NCBI GenBank assembly: GCA_012026675.1
Contig: VEPA01000087.1
Span: 1-64,000, forward strand
Direction of reading: 5' to 3'
Length of the DNA: 64,000 nt
Source of the DNA: Betaproteobacteria bacterium
Lineage (GTDB): Bacteria; Pseudomonadota; Gammaproteobacteria; Burkholderiales; Rhodocyclaceae
Shown here in pieces: positions 54,192 to 64,000 of the stretch. Position 1 is the first letter of the stretch; each line of letters opens with the position of its first letter. The position numbers and the translations under genes are program-made. The notes below the pieces were generated by a model. It did no database searches and was not told where the DNA came from. It was given only the letters and a program-made list of their open reading frames with translations.

Positions 54192-55004
54192 ATGAAAATC
54201 ACCTTCATCGGTGGCGGCAACATGGCTGTCGCCCTGATCAGCGGCCTCCGCAACCAGGGATTTTCAGCGGCGGCGATACAAGTCGTCGAGCCTCTGACGG
54301 AAGCCCGCGACATGCTCACCGATCGCTTCGGCGTGCGTTGCGCGGCGAGCATGGATGCGGCCGCGCTGGACTCCCAGGTTCTGGTGCTGGCGGTGAAACC
54401 GCAGCAGATGAAGGTGGCGCTCGCGCCCCTGGTCGACAAGCTCTCGGCGCAACTGGTGGTCAGCATCGCCGCCGGCATGCGCATGGCCGACATCTCGCGC
54501 TGGCTCGGCGGTTACCACCACGTGGTGCGCACCATGCCCAACACGCCGGCCCTGATCGGCGCCGGCGTTACCGGCCTGTGCGCCGATCCCGGCGTCAGTC
54601 AGGACGGCCGCGACAATGCCGAGAGTCTCATGCGCGCCGTCGGCAGCACCTTCTGGGTCCATGACGAGGCCCAGATGGACGCCGTCACTGCCATCTCGGG
54701 CAGCGGCCCGGGTTATGTCTTCTATTTTCTCGAAGCCATGGAAAAAGCCGCGGCGGATCTCGGCTTCGATGCCGAGACGGCACGCCGCATCAGCGTCGAA
54801 ACCTTCACCGGCGCGGCGCAGCTGGCCGCCAAGAGCAGCGAATCGCTGTCGACTTTACGCAGCCGCGTGACCTCGAAGGGCGGCACCACCGAAGCCGCGC
54901 TGCTCGCTTTTGATGCCGCCGGCGTCGCTGCCGGGATCGAGCGCGGCATCATGGCGGCCAATAGTCGCGGACGCGAATTGGGCGACATTCTCGGCAAAGA
55001 CTAA
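54192..55004 (+). CDS. proC: Pyrroline-5-carboxylate reductase
   Basis: MKITFIGGGNMAVALISGLRNQGF...VRTMPNTPALIGAGVTGL...AISGSGPGYVFYFLEAM. Confidence 0.95.
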   Translation: MKITFIGGGNMAVALISGLRNQGFSAAAIQVVEPLTEARDMLTDRFGVRCAASMDAAALDSQVLVLAVKPQQMKVALAPLVDKLSAQLVVSIAAGMRMADISRWLGGYHHVVRTMPNTPALIGAGVTGLCADPGVSQDGRDNAESLMRAVGSTFWVHDEAQMDAVTAISGSGPGYVFYFLEAMEKAAADLGFDAETARRISVETFTGAAQLAAKSSESLSTLRSRVTSKGGTTEAALLAFDAAGVAAGIERGIMAANSRGRELGDILGKD

Positions 55005-55010
55005 GCGTCC

Positions 55011-55589
55011 ATGCTCGTCCAGATCCTGCTTTTCATCCTCGATACCGTCTGCGGCTTCATGACGCTGGCGCTGCTGGTGCGCTTCGCGATGCAATGGGCG
55101 CGCGTTCCGTTTCGCAACCCGCTGGGTCAGTTCATCATTGCCGTCACCGACTGGCTGGTGCGACCGGCGCGGCGGCTGATTCCCGGGCTGTTCGGCCTCG
55201 ACATGGCCAGTCTGTTCCTGGCCTGGCTGTGGCAGGTGGTGTACCAAGGCATTGCTTTGGGCTTTACCGGTGTGCTGCTCGCCGTCTCGCTGGCGCCGAC
55301 TCTTGTGGTGGCCGCGCTGGCGCTGCTGGAGGTGGCGAAGATCGGCCTGTACCTGGTAATCGGGGCCGTGATCGTTGCAGCGGTATTTTCCTGGGTGAAC
55401 CCCTATGCGCCTCTGGCCGAGGTGTTCAACACGCTGACGCGGCCGCTGCTGCGGCCCTTCCGCCGCGTCATTCCACCCATCGGCGGAGTGGACCTCTCGC
55501 CGCTGGCCTTGCTGCTGGTGTTGCAGATAGGCCTGTTCGTGATTGCCAGCCTGCGCCAAAGCGTGATGCCAATGATTCTGTTGCAATGA
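55011..55589 (+). CDS. YggT family protein
   Basis: Two repeats: FRNPLGQFIIAVTDWLVRPARRLIPG... and VNPYAPLAEVFNTLTRPLLRPFRRVIPPIGGVDLSPL. Confidence 0.92.
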   Translation: MLVQILLFILDTVCGFMTLALLVRFAMQWARVPFRNPLGQFIIAVTDWLVRPARRLIPGLFGLDMASLFLAWLWQVVYQGIALGFTGVLLAVSLAPTLVVAALALLEVAKIGLYLVIGAVIVAAVFSWVNPYAPLAEVFNTLTRPLLRPFRRVIPPIGGVDLSPLALLLVLQIGLFVIASLRQSVMPMILLQ

Positions 55590-55879
55590 GCTGGCTGGTC
55601 GCAGCCGGCGACGGGATCACGCTGCGGCTGCACGTCCAGCCGGGGGCAAAGAAAACCGAGGTGGCGGGCCTCCACGGTGAAGCGTTGAAGATCCGCCTCG
55701 CCGCACCGCCCGTGGATGGCAAGGCCAACGCCTGCCTGGTCGCGTTTCTCGCCGATCAACTCGGCGTCGCCAAATCGGCAGTCAGCCTGATCAGCGGCGA
55801 AACTTCCCGCGCCAAGCGGGTACATATCAGCGGCGTCGAGCCGGCGTCGGCAAGAAGCACCTTCCTGATCCGCGATTGA
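55586..55879 (+). CDS. DUF167 (YggU) family protein
   Basis: ITLRLHVQPGAKKTEVAGLHGEALKIRLAAPPVDGKANACLVAFLADQLGVAKSAVSLISGETSRAKRVHI. Confidence 0.92.
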   Translation: MSWLVAAGDGITLRLHVQPGAKKTEVAGLHGEALKIRLAAPPVDGKANACLVAFLADQLGVAKSAVSLISGETSRAKRVHISGVEPASARSTFLIRD

Positions 55880-55914
55880 TCCTTGTTGGGCGGCGCCACG
55901 ACGGCACCACCCCG

Positions 55915-56850
55915 TCAATTCCCGCTGCCGGGACCTTCGGCCAGATTCCCCTGCACCCCCGCCAGCGCCGCTTCCAGCATGTCGATGAATGCCCGCGTCT
56001 TCGCCGGCATCAGGCGCCGCCCCGGAAACACCGCCCAGGCCGTGCGCGATGGCATGCACCACGCGGGCAGCACGCGACGCAGTTCGCCGCGCCGTATGCT
56101 GGGCGCCGCAAAATAATCCGGCACCGCGGCAATGCCGGCGCCAGCGCGTGCCAGGTTGATCAGCAGGTCGGGGGCATTCGCAACAGCCCGCGCCGGCGGA
56201 GTGCCTTCCCATTTCTGGTCACCACAGAGCAAAGTCCAGCCCAGCGCTTCGCCGTTGCGTGCCAGCAAGCGCAGCGCATCGTGTTGCTCCAGGTCCGCCG
56301 GCGAGGCCGGGTCACCGCGCTCGGACAGATAGGCCGGCGCCGCATACAGGCCGCTGGAAAACACGGCGATGCGCCGTGCCGCGAGCAAGCTGTCGTCGGG
56401 CAGATCGCCCATGCGCAGCGCGAGGTCGAAGTTCTCGCCGAGCAGGTCGACGCGCCGCGGCGAGAGATCTAGTTCGAGGGATACCGCCGGATGCATGGCG
56501 ATGAAGGCCGCCAGCATGTCGGTCAGCAGCAGGGTCGCAAAATCGTTTGGCATCGATACCCGCAGGCGACCGCTGGGACGCGCCTGGCGGTGCTCGCTCA
56601 GCGCCTTGACGGCATCGACCTCGGCGGCCACCTGACGCGCATGCTCAAGAAGTTGCAGGCCGAACTCGGTCAGCGTGAGGCGCCGCGTGGTCCGCAGCAT
56701 CAGGCGCTCGCCGAGTTGCTCCTCAAGAAAGGCGATACGCCGCGACACCGTGGATTTTGGCAGTCCTATGCGTGTCGCGGCGCGGCTGAAGCTGCCGGCT
56801 TCCGCGACACGGGCAAAGATCAGCAGGTCATTCGGTTCGTATTGTTCCAT
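55915..56850 (-). CDS. LysR family transcriptional regulator
   Basis: [57 protein letters not shown]. Confidence 0.93.
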   Translation of the reverse strand: MEQYEPNDLLIFARVAEAGSFSRAATRIGLPKSTVSRRIAFLEEQLGERLMLRTTRRLTLTEFGLQLLEHARQVAAEVDAVKALSEHRQARPSGRLRVSMPNDFATLLLTDMLAAFIAMHPAVSLELDLSPRRVDLLGENFDLALRMGDLPDDSLLAARRIAVFSSGLYAAPAYLSERGDPASPADLEQHDALRLLARNGEALGWTLLCGDQKWEGTPPARAVANAPDLLINLARAGAGIAAVPDYFAAPSIRRGELRRVLPAWCMPSRTAWAVFPGRRLMPAKTRAFIDMLEAALAGVQGNLAEGPGSGN

Positions 56851-56944
56851 TGTCGGAACAATGTTATCCGATTCATGGGCTTCTGTTCTTCCTCAGTCAT
56901 CAATAAAGTACGCATCAGATCATCACTCACCCAAGGAGAGCCAA

Positions 56945-57544
56945 ATGAACATCCTGCAAATCAACGCCAGCGCCCGCCGCGAAGCCGCCAATTCGACCCG
57001 TGTCGCCAATTCCATCGCGGCTCGTCTGCAGTTGGCCCATCCGGCCGCCACCCTCAAGATTCGCGACCTTGCGGTCACCCCGCATCCGGTTCTGGATGAA
57101 GCCGCGCTCGGGGCGCTGTTCACTCCGGCCGAACAGCGCACGGGCGAACAGGTCGCGCGTGTCACCCTCGACGACGTGCTGATCGCCGAAGTGCAGGCCG
57201 CCGACGTGATCGTGCTCGGTGTGCCGATGTACAACTTCGGTGTGCCCGTACAGCTGAAGAACTGGATCGACGCCATTGCGCGCAACGGCGTGACCTTCCG
57301 CTACACGGAAAAAGGACCGGAAGGCCTGCTCAAGGGCAAGACTGTCTATGTCGCCCTGGCGCGTGGCGGACTCTACCGCGGCACCGAGGCTGACAGCCAG
57401 GTGCCCTACCTGAAGACCGTGCTCGGCTTTCTCGGCATGAACGACGTGCATTTCATCTATGCCGAAGGTCTCAACATGGGCGCGGAAGCCGCCGAGCGGG
57501 GCTTTGCCCAGGCCGAGGCGGACCTGGCTGCGGCACTGGCCTGA
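56945..57544 (+). CDS. azoR: FMN-dependent NADH-azoreductase
   Basis: [28 protein letters not shown]...[43 protein letters not shown]. Confidence 0.92.
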   Translation: MNILQINASARREAANSTRVANSIAARLQLAHPAATLKIRDLAVTPHPVLDEAALGALFTPAEQRTGEQVARVTLDDVLIAEVQAADVIVLGVPMYNFGVPVQLKNWIDAIARNGVTFRYTEKGPEGLLKGKTVYVALARGGLYRGTEADSQVPYLKTVLGFLGMNDVHFIYAEGLNMGAEAAERGFAQAEADLAAALA

Positions 57545-57590
57545 GTCCGAAGCACCGCAACGCATTCATCAACCCGATCGAGGAGATGTC

Positions 57591-58466
57591 ATGACACGCC
57601 AAAAGATTCACGGTAGCGAGCAGGTCCGCCAGTCGCGCAGCATCGAGCGACTGGTCGCCGGCAAGCCGACGTCCGACGGCGCCGGCGTCAAGTTGACGCG
57701 GGTGCTGACGCAGCCGCTGCAACGCCGGCTGGATCCCTTCCTGATGCTCGATGCCTTTGCCAGCGACAACCCGGATGACTACATCGCCGGCTTTCCCGCC
57801 CATCCGCACCGGGGCTTCGAGACCGTGACCTACATGATCGCCGGCCGCATGCAGCATCGCGACAGCGCCGGCCATGAAGGCCTGCTCGAAAACGGCGGCG
57901 TGCAGTGGATGACCGCGGGCCGCGGCGTGATCCATTCCGAGATTCCGCAGCAGGAAGCCGGCGTAATGGAAGGCTTCCAGCTCTGGCTCAACCTGCCCGC
58001 CAGGGACAAGATGAGCGCGCCCTGGTATCGCGACTTCGCCGCGGCCGAGCTGCCGCGCTTCGAAACGGAAGTCGGCGTTGGCGTGACGGTGATTGCCGGC
58101 GAGAGCCATGGCGTCGCCGGCGCGGTGACGCGCGAGGTGACGGCGCCGCTGTACCTGGACCTGCAGCTGCCCGCCGGCACGCGCTTCGACCAGCCGCTGC
58201 CGGCCGGACACAATGCCTTTGTCTATGTGTATCGCGGCGAAGTCCGAATTGGTGGAGAAACGCTGCCTGCGCAACGCATGGCGATTCTCGGCAACGAGGC
58301 AGAGGCTGACGGCGTGGTGATCGAAGCCACCGGCGACGCGCGAGCCTTGCTGATCGCCGGCCGGCCGCTGAACGAAGCCATTGCGCAGTACGGTCCGTTC
58401 GTGATGAACACGGACCAGGAGATCTACCAGGCGCTGAATGATTTTCGGGATGGGCGCCTGGCCTGA
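57591..58466 (+). CDS. Pirin family protein
   Basis: LDPFLMLDAFASDNPDDYIAGFPAHPHRGFETVTYMIAGRMQHRDSAGHEGLLENGGVQWMTAGRGVIHSE. Confidence 0.94.
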   Translation: MTRQKIHGSEQVRQSRSIERLVAGKPTSDGAGVKLTRVLTQPLQRRLDPFLMLDAFASDNPDDYIAGFPAHPHRGFETVTYMIAGRMQHRDSAGHEGLLENGGVQWMTAGRGVIHSEIPQQEAGVMEGFQLWLNLPARDKMSAPWYRDFAAAELPRFETEVGVGVTVIAGESHGVAGAVTREVTAPLYLDLQLPAGTRFDQPLPAGHNAFVYVYRGEVRIGGETLPAQRMAILGNEAEADGVVIEATGDARALLIAGRPLNEAIAQYGPFVMNTDQEIYQALNDFRDGRLA

Positions 58467-58516
58467 GCGCTTGCTCTGACTTTCCGATTCACTTGTTATT
58501 AACCAGGAGAAATGCA

Positions 58517-58969
58517 ATGAACGATTCTTACAAAGCTTATGTTTCGGTTGTCGGACGCCTGCTGCTGGCGCTGATGTTCATCCTGTCCGGCTTCGGCAAG
58601 CTCGGCAACATCCAGGGCACCGCGGCCTTCATCGCCAGTGGCGGGCTGCCGGCGCCGACTGTCCTTGCGGCAGCGGTTGGCGCGCTGGAGCTGTTCGGCG
58701 GACTGGCGCTGGTGGCCGGTTACCAGGTGCGTCTGGTGGGACTCGCGCTGGCCTTGTTCACCGTGGCGGCCAGTGTCGTCTTCCACGCCTTTTGGTCGGC
58801 CCCGGCAGACCAGCAATACGTCGCCCAACTGCTGTTCATGAAAAACATCTCGGTGGCAGGCGGCATGTTGCTGATCTCGGCGCTGGGCGCCGGGCCGCTG
58901 AGCATCGATGCGCGGCTTGCCGGTGGGGCCGCCACGGGTTTCAAGCCGGCTTCGGCACGAAACGCCTGA
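58517..58969 (+). CDS. DoxX family protein
   Basis: GRLLLALMFILSGFGKLGNIQGTAAFIASGGLPAPTVLAAAVGALELFGGLALVAGY. Confidence 0.92.
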   Translation: MNDSYKAYVSVVGRLLLALMFILSGFGKLGNIQGTAAFIASGGLPAPTVLAAAVGALELFGGLALVAGYQVRLVGLALALFTVAASVVFHAFWSAPADQQYVAQLLFMKNISVAGGMLLISALGAGPLSIDARLAGGAATGFKPASARNA

Positions 58970-58991
58970 GCCTTGGCACGGCTACCCGGCC

Positions 58992-59798
58992 ATGATCCAA
59001 ACCCCGGTCTTCTTCATCTCCCACGGTGCGCCGACCTTCGCCCTCGAACCCGGGAAACTCGGCGCCCGTCTGAGCGCCCTGGGCAGGGAGTTGTCCGCCG
59101 TGAAGGCGGTCCTGGTGGTTTCGCCACACTGGCAGACCGATGGCGTAAAGATCATGGCGAATCCGTCGCCGGCAACGCTTCACGACTTCGGCGGCTTCCC
59201 GCGAGAGCTTTATGGCTTGCAGTATCCGGCGTCCGGTCACCTGCAGTTCGCGGTCGAGGCAAGTCAGCTGCTAGCGGGCGCCGGATTCGAGGTCAGCCTC
59301 GACGACGAGCGCGGACTGGATCACGGGGCATGGGTGCCGCTAATGCATCTGCTGCCGCCCGCCGACATTCCGGTATTCCAGGTATCGATGCCGCACACGC
59401 TGGATGCCGCCGGCGCGCTGTATCTCGGCCGGACCCTGGCTCCGCTGCGGCAACGCGGCGTGCTGATCGTCGGCTCGGGCAGCATGACGCACAATCTCTA
59501 TGAGGTCCGCCAGTCGGGCACCGGCGAGGCGGCCTATGCCCGCGAATTCACCGCGTGGGTGCGTCAGGCGGTGCTCGCCGGCGCGGTAGATACGCTGGTG
59601 GATTACCGCCGGCTGGCACCCGACGCCGGGCGCGCGCATCCCACCGAGGAACACTTCCTGCCGCTGCTGGTCGCCGTGGGCGCCGGCGGCGGAGAAAGTT
59701 CGGTGCAGGTCATCGAAGGCGGGATCACCTACGGCGTGCTGTCCATGGAGTCCTATGTCTGGGGACTGGCGGAGTCGTCGCGGCACGTCCCTGAATAA
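58992..59798 (+). CDS. DODA-type extradiol ring-opening dioxygenase
   Basis: VFFISHGAPTFALEPGKLGARLSALGREL...KAVLVVSPHWQTDGVKIMANPSPATLHDFGGFPRELYGLQYPASG. Confidence 0.92.
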   Translation: MIQTPVFFISHGAPTFALEPGKLGARLSALGRELSAVKAVLVVSPHWQTDGVKIMANPSPATLHDFGGFPRELYGLQYPASGHLQFAVEASQLLAGAGFEVSLDDERGLDHGAWVPLMHLLPPADIPVFQVSMPHTLDAAGALYLGRTLAPLRQRGVLIVGSGSMTHNLYEVRQSGTGEAAYAREFTAWVRQAVLAGAVDTLVDYRRLAPDAGRAHPTEEHFLPLLVAVGAGGGESSVQVIEGGITYGVLSMESYVWGLAESSRHVPE

Positions 59799-59802
59799 TC
59801 CG

Positions 59803-60732
59803 ATGGACATCGCCCAAATCATTGAGGCGCTGCGACAGGACGCGGTCACCGTGGCTTTCGTCAACGTCTTGTTGCAGCAACTTGGGCTACCGGTGCCGGC
59901 TGTTCCGACCCTGCTGCTGGCCGGCAGTCTGGCCGCGACTTCCGGCAGTCTTTGGGATCTGGTGGCGGCGGCAGTGGTCGCCTCGGTCATCGCCGACTGG
60001 CTCTGGTACTGGTCCGGCAGACTATTCGGCTACCGCGTGCTGGCCGGTCTGTGCAAGCTATCCATCAACCCGTCATCCTGCGTCAGCCAGACCGAGGCTC
60101 GCTTCACCCGCTGGGGCGTCTCGTCGCTGGTGGTCGCCAAGTTCATTCCCGGCTTCTCGACCGTGGCACCACCTATTGCCGGCGCATTGCGCATGAACCA
60201 GGCCGGTTTCCTGCTGGCGTCCGCCGTCGGGGCGGGCCTGTGGGCTGGTATCGCGATAGGCGCCGGCTGGTTGTTGCAGGATGCGGTGCGGTCGGTCATT
60301 GCAACGCTCGACCACCATGCGGCGCGCACCTTGATACTGCTCCTGTTGCTGCTTGGCATCTGGCTTGGCTGGAAACTGTGGCAGAAATACCGCTTCCGGA
60401 AATTCAGCGCCATTCCCGGCATCACGCCCGATGAGTTATTCGCGGCAATGCGGATGGACGAGCCGCCGCTGTTGCTCGATCTACGCGGGGCAACGATGAT
60501 TGCAAAAACCGGCCCGATCATCGGTGCCAGAGTCGCCGAACACGATTTCCTGCTTGAAGCTGTCGGCGACTGGCCCAAGGATCGGCCTATCGTGACCCTG
60601 TGTGCCTGCCCCGAGGATGCCGGTGCAGTGCAGGCGGCGCGCCATCTGCTCGATGCCGGCTATTTGTTCGTAAAGCCGCTACGGGGCGGCTACGAAGCAT
60701 GGCTGGCGATGCAGGCGAGACTTGGCACGTAG
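59803..60732 (+). CDS. DedA family membrane protein with C-terminal rhodanese-like domain
   Basis: FVNVLLQQLGLPVPAVPTLLLAGSLAATSG...FIPGFSTVAPPIAGALRMNQAGFLLASAVGAGLWAG + LLDLRGATMIAKTGPIIGARV...TLCACPEDAGAVQAARHLLDAGYLFVKPLRGGYEAWL. Confidence 0.85.
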   Translation: MDIAQIIEALRQDAVTVAFVNVLLQQLGLPVPAVPTLLLAGSLAATSGSLWDLVAAAVVASVIADWLWYWSGRLFGYRVLAGLCKLSINPSSCVSQTEARFTRWGVSSLVVAKFIPGFSTVAPPIAGALRMNQAGFLLASAVGAGLWAGIAIGAGWLLQDAVRSVIATLDHHAARTLILLLLLLGIWLGWKLWQKYRFRKFSAIPGITPDELFAAMRMDEPPLLLDLRGATMIAKTGPIIGARVAEHDFLLEAVGDWPKDRPIVTLCACPEDAGAVQAARHLLDAGYLFVKPLRGGYEAWLAMQARLGT

Positions 60733-60885
60733 CTTGGGCAGTCCGCCAAGGCGAAGATCAACCGCAGCGACCGACGCTGGCAAATGCCTTTCTGCGCCGC
60801 GCTGGCCTCCGGCCTGCACAGTCCGCGCTTTTGCGAGGTACTGGGCCGCCCGACCCGGCCCCTGTTGCCAGCGCCCTGAACAGCC

Positions 60886-62169
60886 TTAACTGAGCGTACC
60901 GTCGAAGGCCAGGTGGCCGTCGATCAGCGTGTAGCGCACGCGGCCCGGAAACTCGAGGCCGAGGAAGGGCGTGTTCTTGCCCTGGCTCTTGAGGTTTTCG
61001 CGGCTGACCTTGAATTCGGCCACCGGATCGAAGACGCATATATCGCCCGCCGCGCCCGGAACCAGGCGGCCGGCCTTGACGCCCAGTATGCGCGCCGGGT
61101 CCGAGGTCACGCGCGCCAACGCCGTCACCAGCGGCAGCTTCATTTCCTGCGCCCACTTCAGCGTCAGCGGCAGCAGCAGTTCGCGGCCGGTGGCACCGAC
61201 CTCGGCTTCGTCGAAGGGCATCTGTTTGCCGTCGTCATCGACCGGCGTGTGGTCCGAACACAGCGCGTTGATCGCACCGGAGGCGAGCGCCGTACGCAGC
61301 GCATCGCGATCGCGCTGCGAGCGCAGCGGCGGGTCGAGTCGCGCGTGGGCATCGAAAAAGCCGACATCCATCTCGCACAGATGCAGGTGATGAATCGCCA
61401 CGTCGCAGGTGACCTCAATGCCGGCGGCGCGCGCCGCGGCGATCATGTCGACACCGGCCGCCGATGATATCCGCGTGACATGGACGCGTGCGCCGGTCTC
61501 GTTGGCCAGGTGCAGGATGGTGGCCAGGGCGATGGTTTCCGCCGCCACGGGAATCCCGACCAGGCCCAGCCGCGCAGCGACTTCGCCGTCATGGGCGACG
61601 CCCTTCCTGGCGAGGAAAGGATCCTGCGCCTGCAGCCAAACCGGGAAGTCGAACGTCGCCGCGTACATCATGGCGCGCAGCAGCACCTGCGTATCGACGA
61701 TGGCGCGATTGGCCTGGCCGAAGGCGACACAACCCGCCTCCGCGAGTTCCGCCATTTCGGTCAGCGCCTTGCCCTCCAGCTGCACCGTCAGCGCGCCCAC
61801 CGGGTGCACATGGGCGAAGTCGGGCAGACGCGCGCGATGGGTCAGCATTTCCACCAGCCCCGGCTCGTCCAGCACCGGATCGGTATCCGGCGGGCAGGCG
61901 AGCGACGTCACGCCGCCGGCCGCCGCTGCCGCCATTTCGGATTCCAGTGTCGCCCGGTATTCGAAACCCGGCTCGCGCAGGCGCGCCGCCAGATCGACCA
62001 GCCCGGGACAGACGATGCAGCCCGTGGCATCCAGCACGCTGTTCGGCTCGAAGCCGGCCGGCGTATCGCCAACGCCGACTATTCGCCCCGCCGCGACGAA
62101 CACGTCGAGCGGCTTGTCGGTCTTGCTCGCAGGGTCGATCAGGCGACCGTTCTTGATGTGGATCTTCAT
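60886..62169 (-). CDS. pyrC: Dihydroorotase
   Basis: MKIHIKNGRLIDPASKTDKPLDVFVAAGRIVGVGDTPAGFEPN...LDATGCIVCPGLVDLAARLREPGFEYRATLESEMAAAAAGGVTSLACPPDTDPVLD. Confidence 0.92.
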   Translation of the reverse strand: MKIHIKNGRLIDPASKTDKPLDVFVAAGRIVGVGDTPAGFEPNSVLDATGCIVCPGLVDLAARLREPGFEYRATLESEMAAAAAGGVTSLACPPDTDPVLDEPGLVEMLTHRARLPDFAHVHPVGALTVQLEGKALTEMAELAEAGCVAFGQANRAIVDTQVLLRAMMYAATFDFPVWLQAQDPFLARKGVAHDGEVAARLGLVGIPVAAETIALATILHLANETGARVHVTRISSAAGVDMIAAARAAGIEVTCDVAIHHLHLCEMDVGFFDAHARLDPPLRSQRDRDALRTALASGAINALCSDHTPVDDDGKQMPFDEAEVGATGRELLLPLTLKWAQEMKLPLVTALARVTSDPARILGVKAGRLVPGAAGDICVFDPVAEFKVSRENLKSQGKNTPFLGLEFPGRVRYTLIDGHLAFDGTLS

Positions 62170-62345
62170 GCTGCCTCCGCCGGGCCGCCCCAAGGAGGCA
62201 GCCAGCCAGCAATACGGAGCGGGTATCGCCCGCGAACCAAAGTCACCCCCGCCCTTGGGGCGGGGGGCGTAGCAGGGACTTCGCGGAGCACTGCTCCGCG
62301 CCTGCGCAGCCGGTCGGCTGTGCAAAGCCGACCGTGGACTGGGGG
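62165..62345. repeat. GC-rich intergenic repeat, copy D (longest)
   Basis: tgcctccgccgggccgccccaaggaggcagccagccagcaatacggagc...cacccccgcccttggggcggggggcgtagcagggacttcgcggagcactgctccgcgcctgcgcagccggtcggctgtgcaaagccgaccgtggactgggggg. Confidence 0.75.
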
Positions 62346-62353
62346 GTGGGCTC

Positions 62354-63331
62354 TCATGAGTTTCCCGCGAGCATGGCCATGACGGCCATACGGACCGCGA
62401 TGCCGAAAGTGACTTGCGGCAGGATCACGGCCTGGCCGCCGTCGGCCACCGCGGAATCGATTTCCACGCCGCGATTCATCGGCCCCGGGTGCATGACGAT
62501 GGCGTCGGGCTTGGCCAGCGCCAGCTTTTCCGGCGTCAGGCCCCAGGACTTGAAGTATTCCTGGGTCGAGGGCAGCAGAGCGCCCTGCATGCGCTCGTTC
62601 TGCAGGCGCAGCATCATGACGACATCGACGCCGCGCAGGCCTTCCCGCATGTCGTTGAAGACCCGCACGCCGAGCCGCTCGATGCCGGTCGGCAGCAGGG
62701 TCCTGGGCGCGATGACGCGCACTTCGGGCACGCCCAGGGTGGTCAGGGCGTGGATCTGGCTGCGCGCCACGCGCGAATGCAGCACGTCGCCGACGATGGC
62801 CACCGTCAGCTGGCTGAAGTCCTTCTTGTAGTGGCGGATGGTGTACATGTCGAGCAGACCCTGCGTCGGGTGTGCATGGCGGCCGTCGCCGGCATTCACG
62901 ACATGGATGTGGTCGCGCCCGGTAGCGCCCATGTGCTGTGCGATCAGGTAGGGCGCGCCGGAGGAGGCGTGGCGCACGACGAACATGTCGGCGTGCATCG
63001 CGGCAAGGTTGTCCGCCGTGTCGAGCAGGGTCTCGCCCTTGTTGGCCGAGGAGGTGTTGATGTTGAGGTTGATGACGTCGGCGGAAAGCCGCTTGGCGGC
63101 AATCTCGAAAGTGGTGCGCGTACGCGTCGAATTCTCGAAGAAGAGGTTGAACACGCTTTTGCCGCGCAAGAGCGGAATTTTTTTCACCTCGCGTTCAGCG
63201 ACTTCTGAAAAGGGCGCCGCGGTATCGAGGATGCGGATCAGCACGTCGCGCGGCAGGCCCTCGATGGTCAGCAGGTGATTGAGTTCGCCGTGTTTGTTGA
63301 GCTGCGGATTGCCTGCGCCCATGAAGCTCAT
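62354..63331 (-). CDS. pyrB: Aspartate carbamoyltransferase catalytic subunit
   Basis: [56 protein letters not shown]. Confidence 0.96.
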   Translation of the reverse strand: MSFMGAGNPQLNKHGELNHLLTIEGLPRDVLIRILDTAAPFSEVAEREVKKIPLLRGKSVFNLFFENSTRTRTTFEIAAKRLSADVINLNINTSSANKGETLLDTADNLAAMHADMFVVRHASSGAPYLIAQHMGATGRDHIHVVNAGDGRHAHPTQGLLDMYTIRHYKKDFSQLTVAIVGDVLHSRVARSQIHALTTLGVPEVRVIAPRTLLPTGIERLGVRVFNDMREGLRGVDVVMMLRLQNERMQGALLPSTQEYFKSWGLTPEKLALAKPDAIVMHPGPMNRGVEIDSAVADGGQAVILPQVTFGIAVRMAVMAMLAGNS

Positions 63332-63837
63332 TTCTCCATCACCCGGAAGGAGAGTCCGCCGTCGGCGGCCCGCTCCAGCGCCAGCATCTGCGACGCCGGC
63401 AGGCTCATGGAATGCGGGCAGAAGGTCGGCGCGATGGGCAGTTCACGGCCGCCGCGATCAGTCAGCACGGCGAGGTCCAGCCTTGCCGGTCGGCCGAAAT
63501 CGAAGAGTTCGTTCATCGCGGCGCGGATGGTGCGTCCGGTGTAGAGCACGTCATCGACGATGATCACATGCGCGCCCTCGACGTCGAAGGGAATGTGCGA
63601 GGCCCTGGTATTGGCGTGCAGCCCGCGCTGATTGAAATCGTCGCGATAGAAGGACACGTCCATCGAGCCGGACGGAATCTTCAGGCCCAGCGCGGCGTGA
63701 AGGCGTTCGGCAACCCAGACGCCGCCGGTGTGGATGCCGACCAGCGCCGTAGCCGCGGGATCGACGTGCCCGCGCATGGCCGCGGCGAGGGCGGCGCAAA
63801 GTGCTTCGGCGTCAGGCAGCGGCGGTTGCTTGGGCAT
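63328..63837 (-). CDS. pyrR: Bifunctional pyr operon regulator / uracil phosphoribosyltransferase
   Basis: [51 protein letters not shown]...[46 protein letters not shown]. Confidence 0.93.
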   Translation of the reverse strand: MPKQPPLPDAEALCAALAAAMRGHVDPAATALVGIHTGGVWVAERLHAALGLKIPSGSMDVSFYRDDFNQRGLHANTRASHIPFDVEGAHVIIVDDVLYTGRTIRAAMNELFDFGRPARLDLAVLTDRGGRELPIAPTFCPHSMSLPASQMLALERAADGGLSFRVMEK

Positions 63838-64000
63838 GGGTCTCGAACCAGCTTTGCAGAATAACGAGTGCGGCTTCGGCATCGACCTGCGCCTTGCGCT
63901 CCCGCCAGGAAAGCCCGCGTTGGCGCAGGCTGGCATCGGCTTCCGTCGAACTGAAACGCTCGTCGACGTCATCGACTGGCAGGCGAAAACGGCCACGCAA
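63812..64000 (-). CDS. ruvX: Holliday junction resolvase RuvX/YqgF, C-terminal part (truncated by window edge)
   Basis: [47 protein letters not shown]. Confidence 0.88.
   Translation of the reverse strand: MRGRFRLPVDDVDERFSSTEADASLRQRGLSWRERKAQVDAEAALVILQSWFETHAQATAAA

Noticed and set aside
58643-58665. Possible extra copy of the 21-nt dispersed motif in the DoxX gene
   Set aside because: Only the core GCCGGCGCCGACT matches and the encoded GLPAPT fits normal DoxX family conservation.

Overview
This 64 kb window is high-GC bacterial chromosome, most likely betaproteobacterial (Rhodocyclales-like by gene content and order; this is inference). It is dense with core genes: coq7, rppH, proS, ffh, pilC-pilD, aspS, nudB, argB, slmA, hemB, engB, prmC, prfA, plsB, hemA, thrH, purU, lgt, ilvD, a liv ABC transporter, pilT/pilU, proC, ruvX-pyrR-pyrB-pyrC. 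I saw no CRISPR array, prophage, transposase, rRNA or tRNA gene. The most interesting locus is 30531-37342. There a perfect FNR/ANR-type box precedes a same-strand run encoding a membrane-anchored octaheme cytochrome c (tetrathionate-reductase family), a cytochrome b, a monoheme cytochrome c, split and fused YeeE/YedE-type sulfur transporters, a three-domain exported rhodanese and a small uncharacterised protein. It looks like a coherent anaerobic sulfur-compound uptake and redox module. Other notable points: (i) a dispersed ~21-nt motif (AGTCGGCGCTGGCGCTACGGC) found both between and inside genes; (ii) single in-frame stop codons breaking three otherwise intact conserved genes (proS, pilC, livM); (iii) a barnase-like RNase/barstar pair translationally coupled between aspS and nudB; (iv) several long hairpins and GC-rich intergenic repeat families. 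All family assignments come from reading the translations; no database searches were run.
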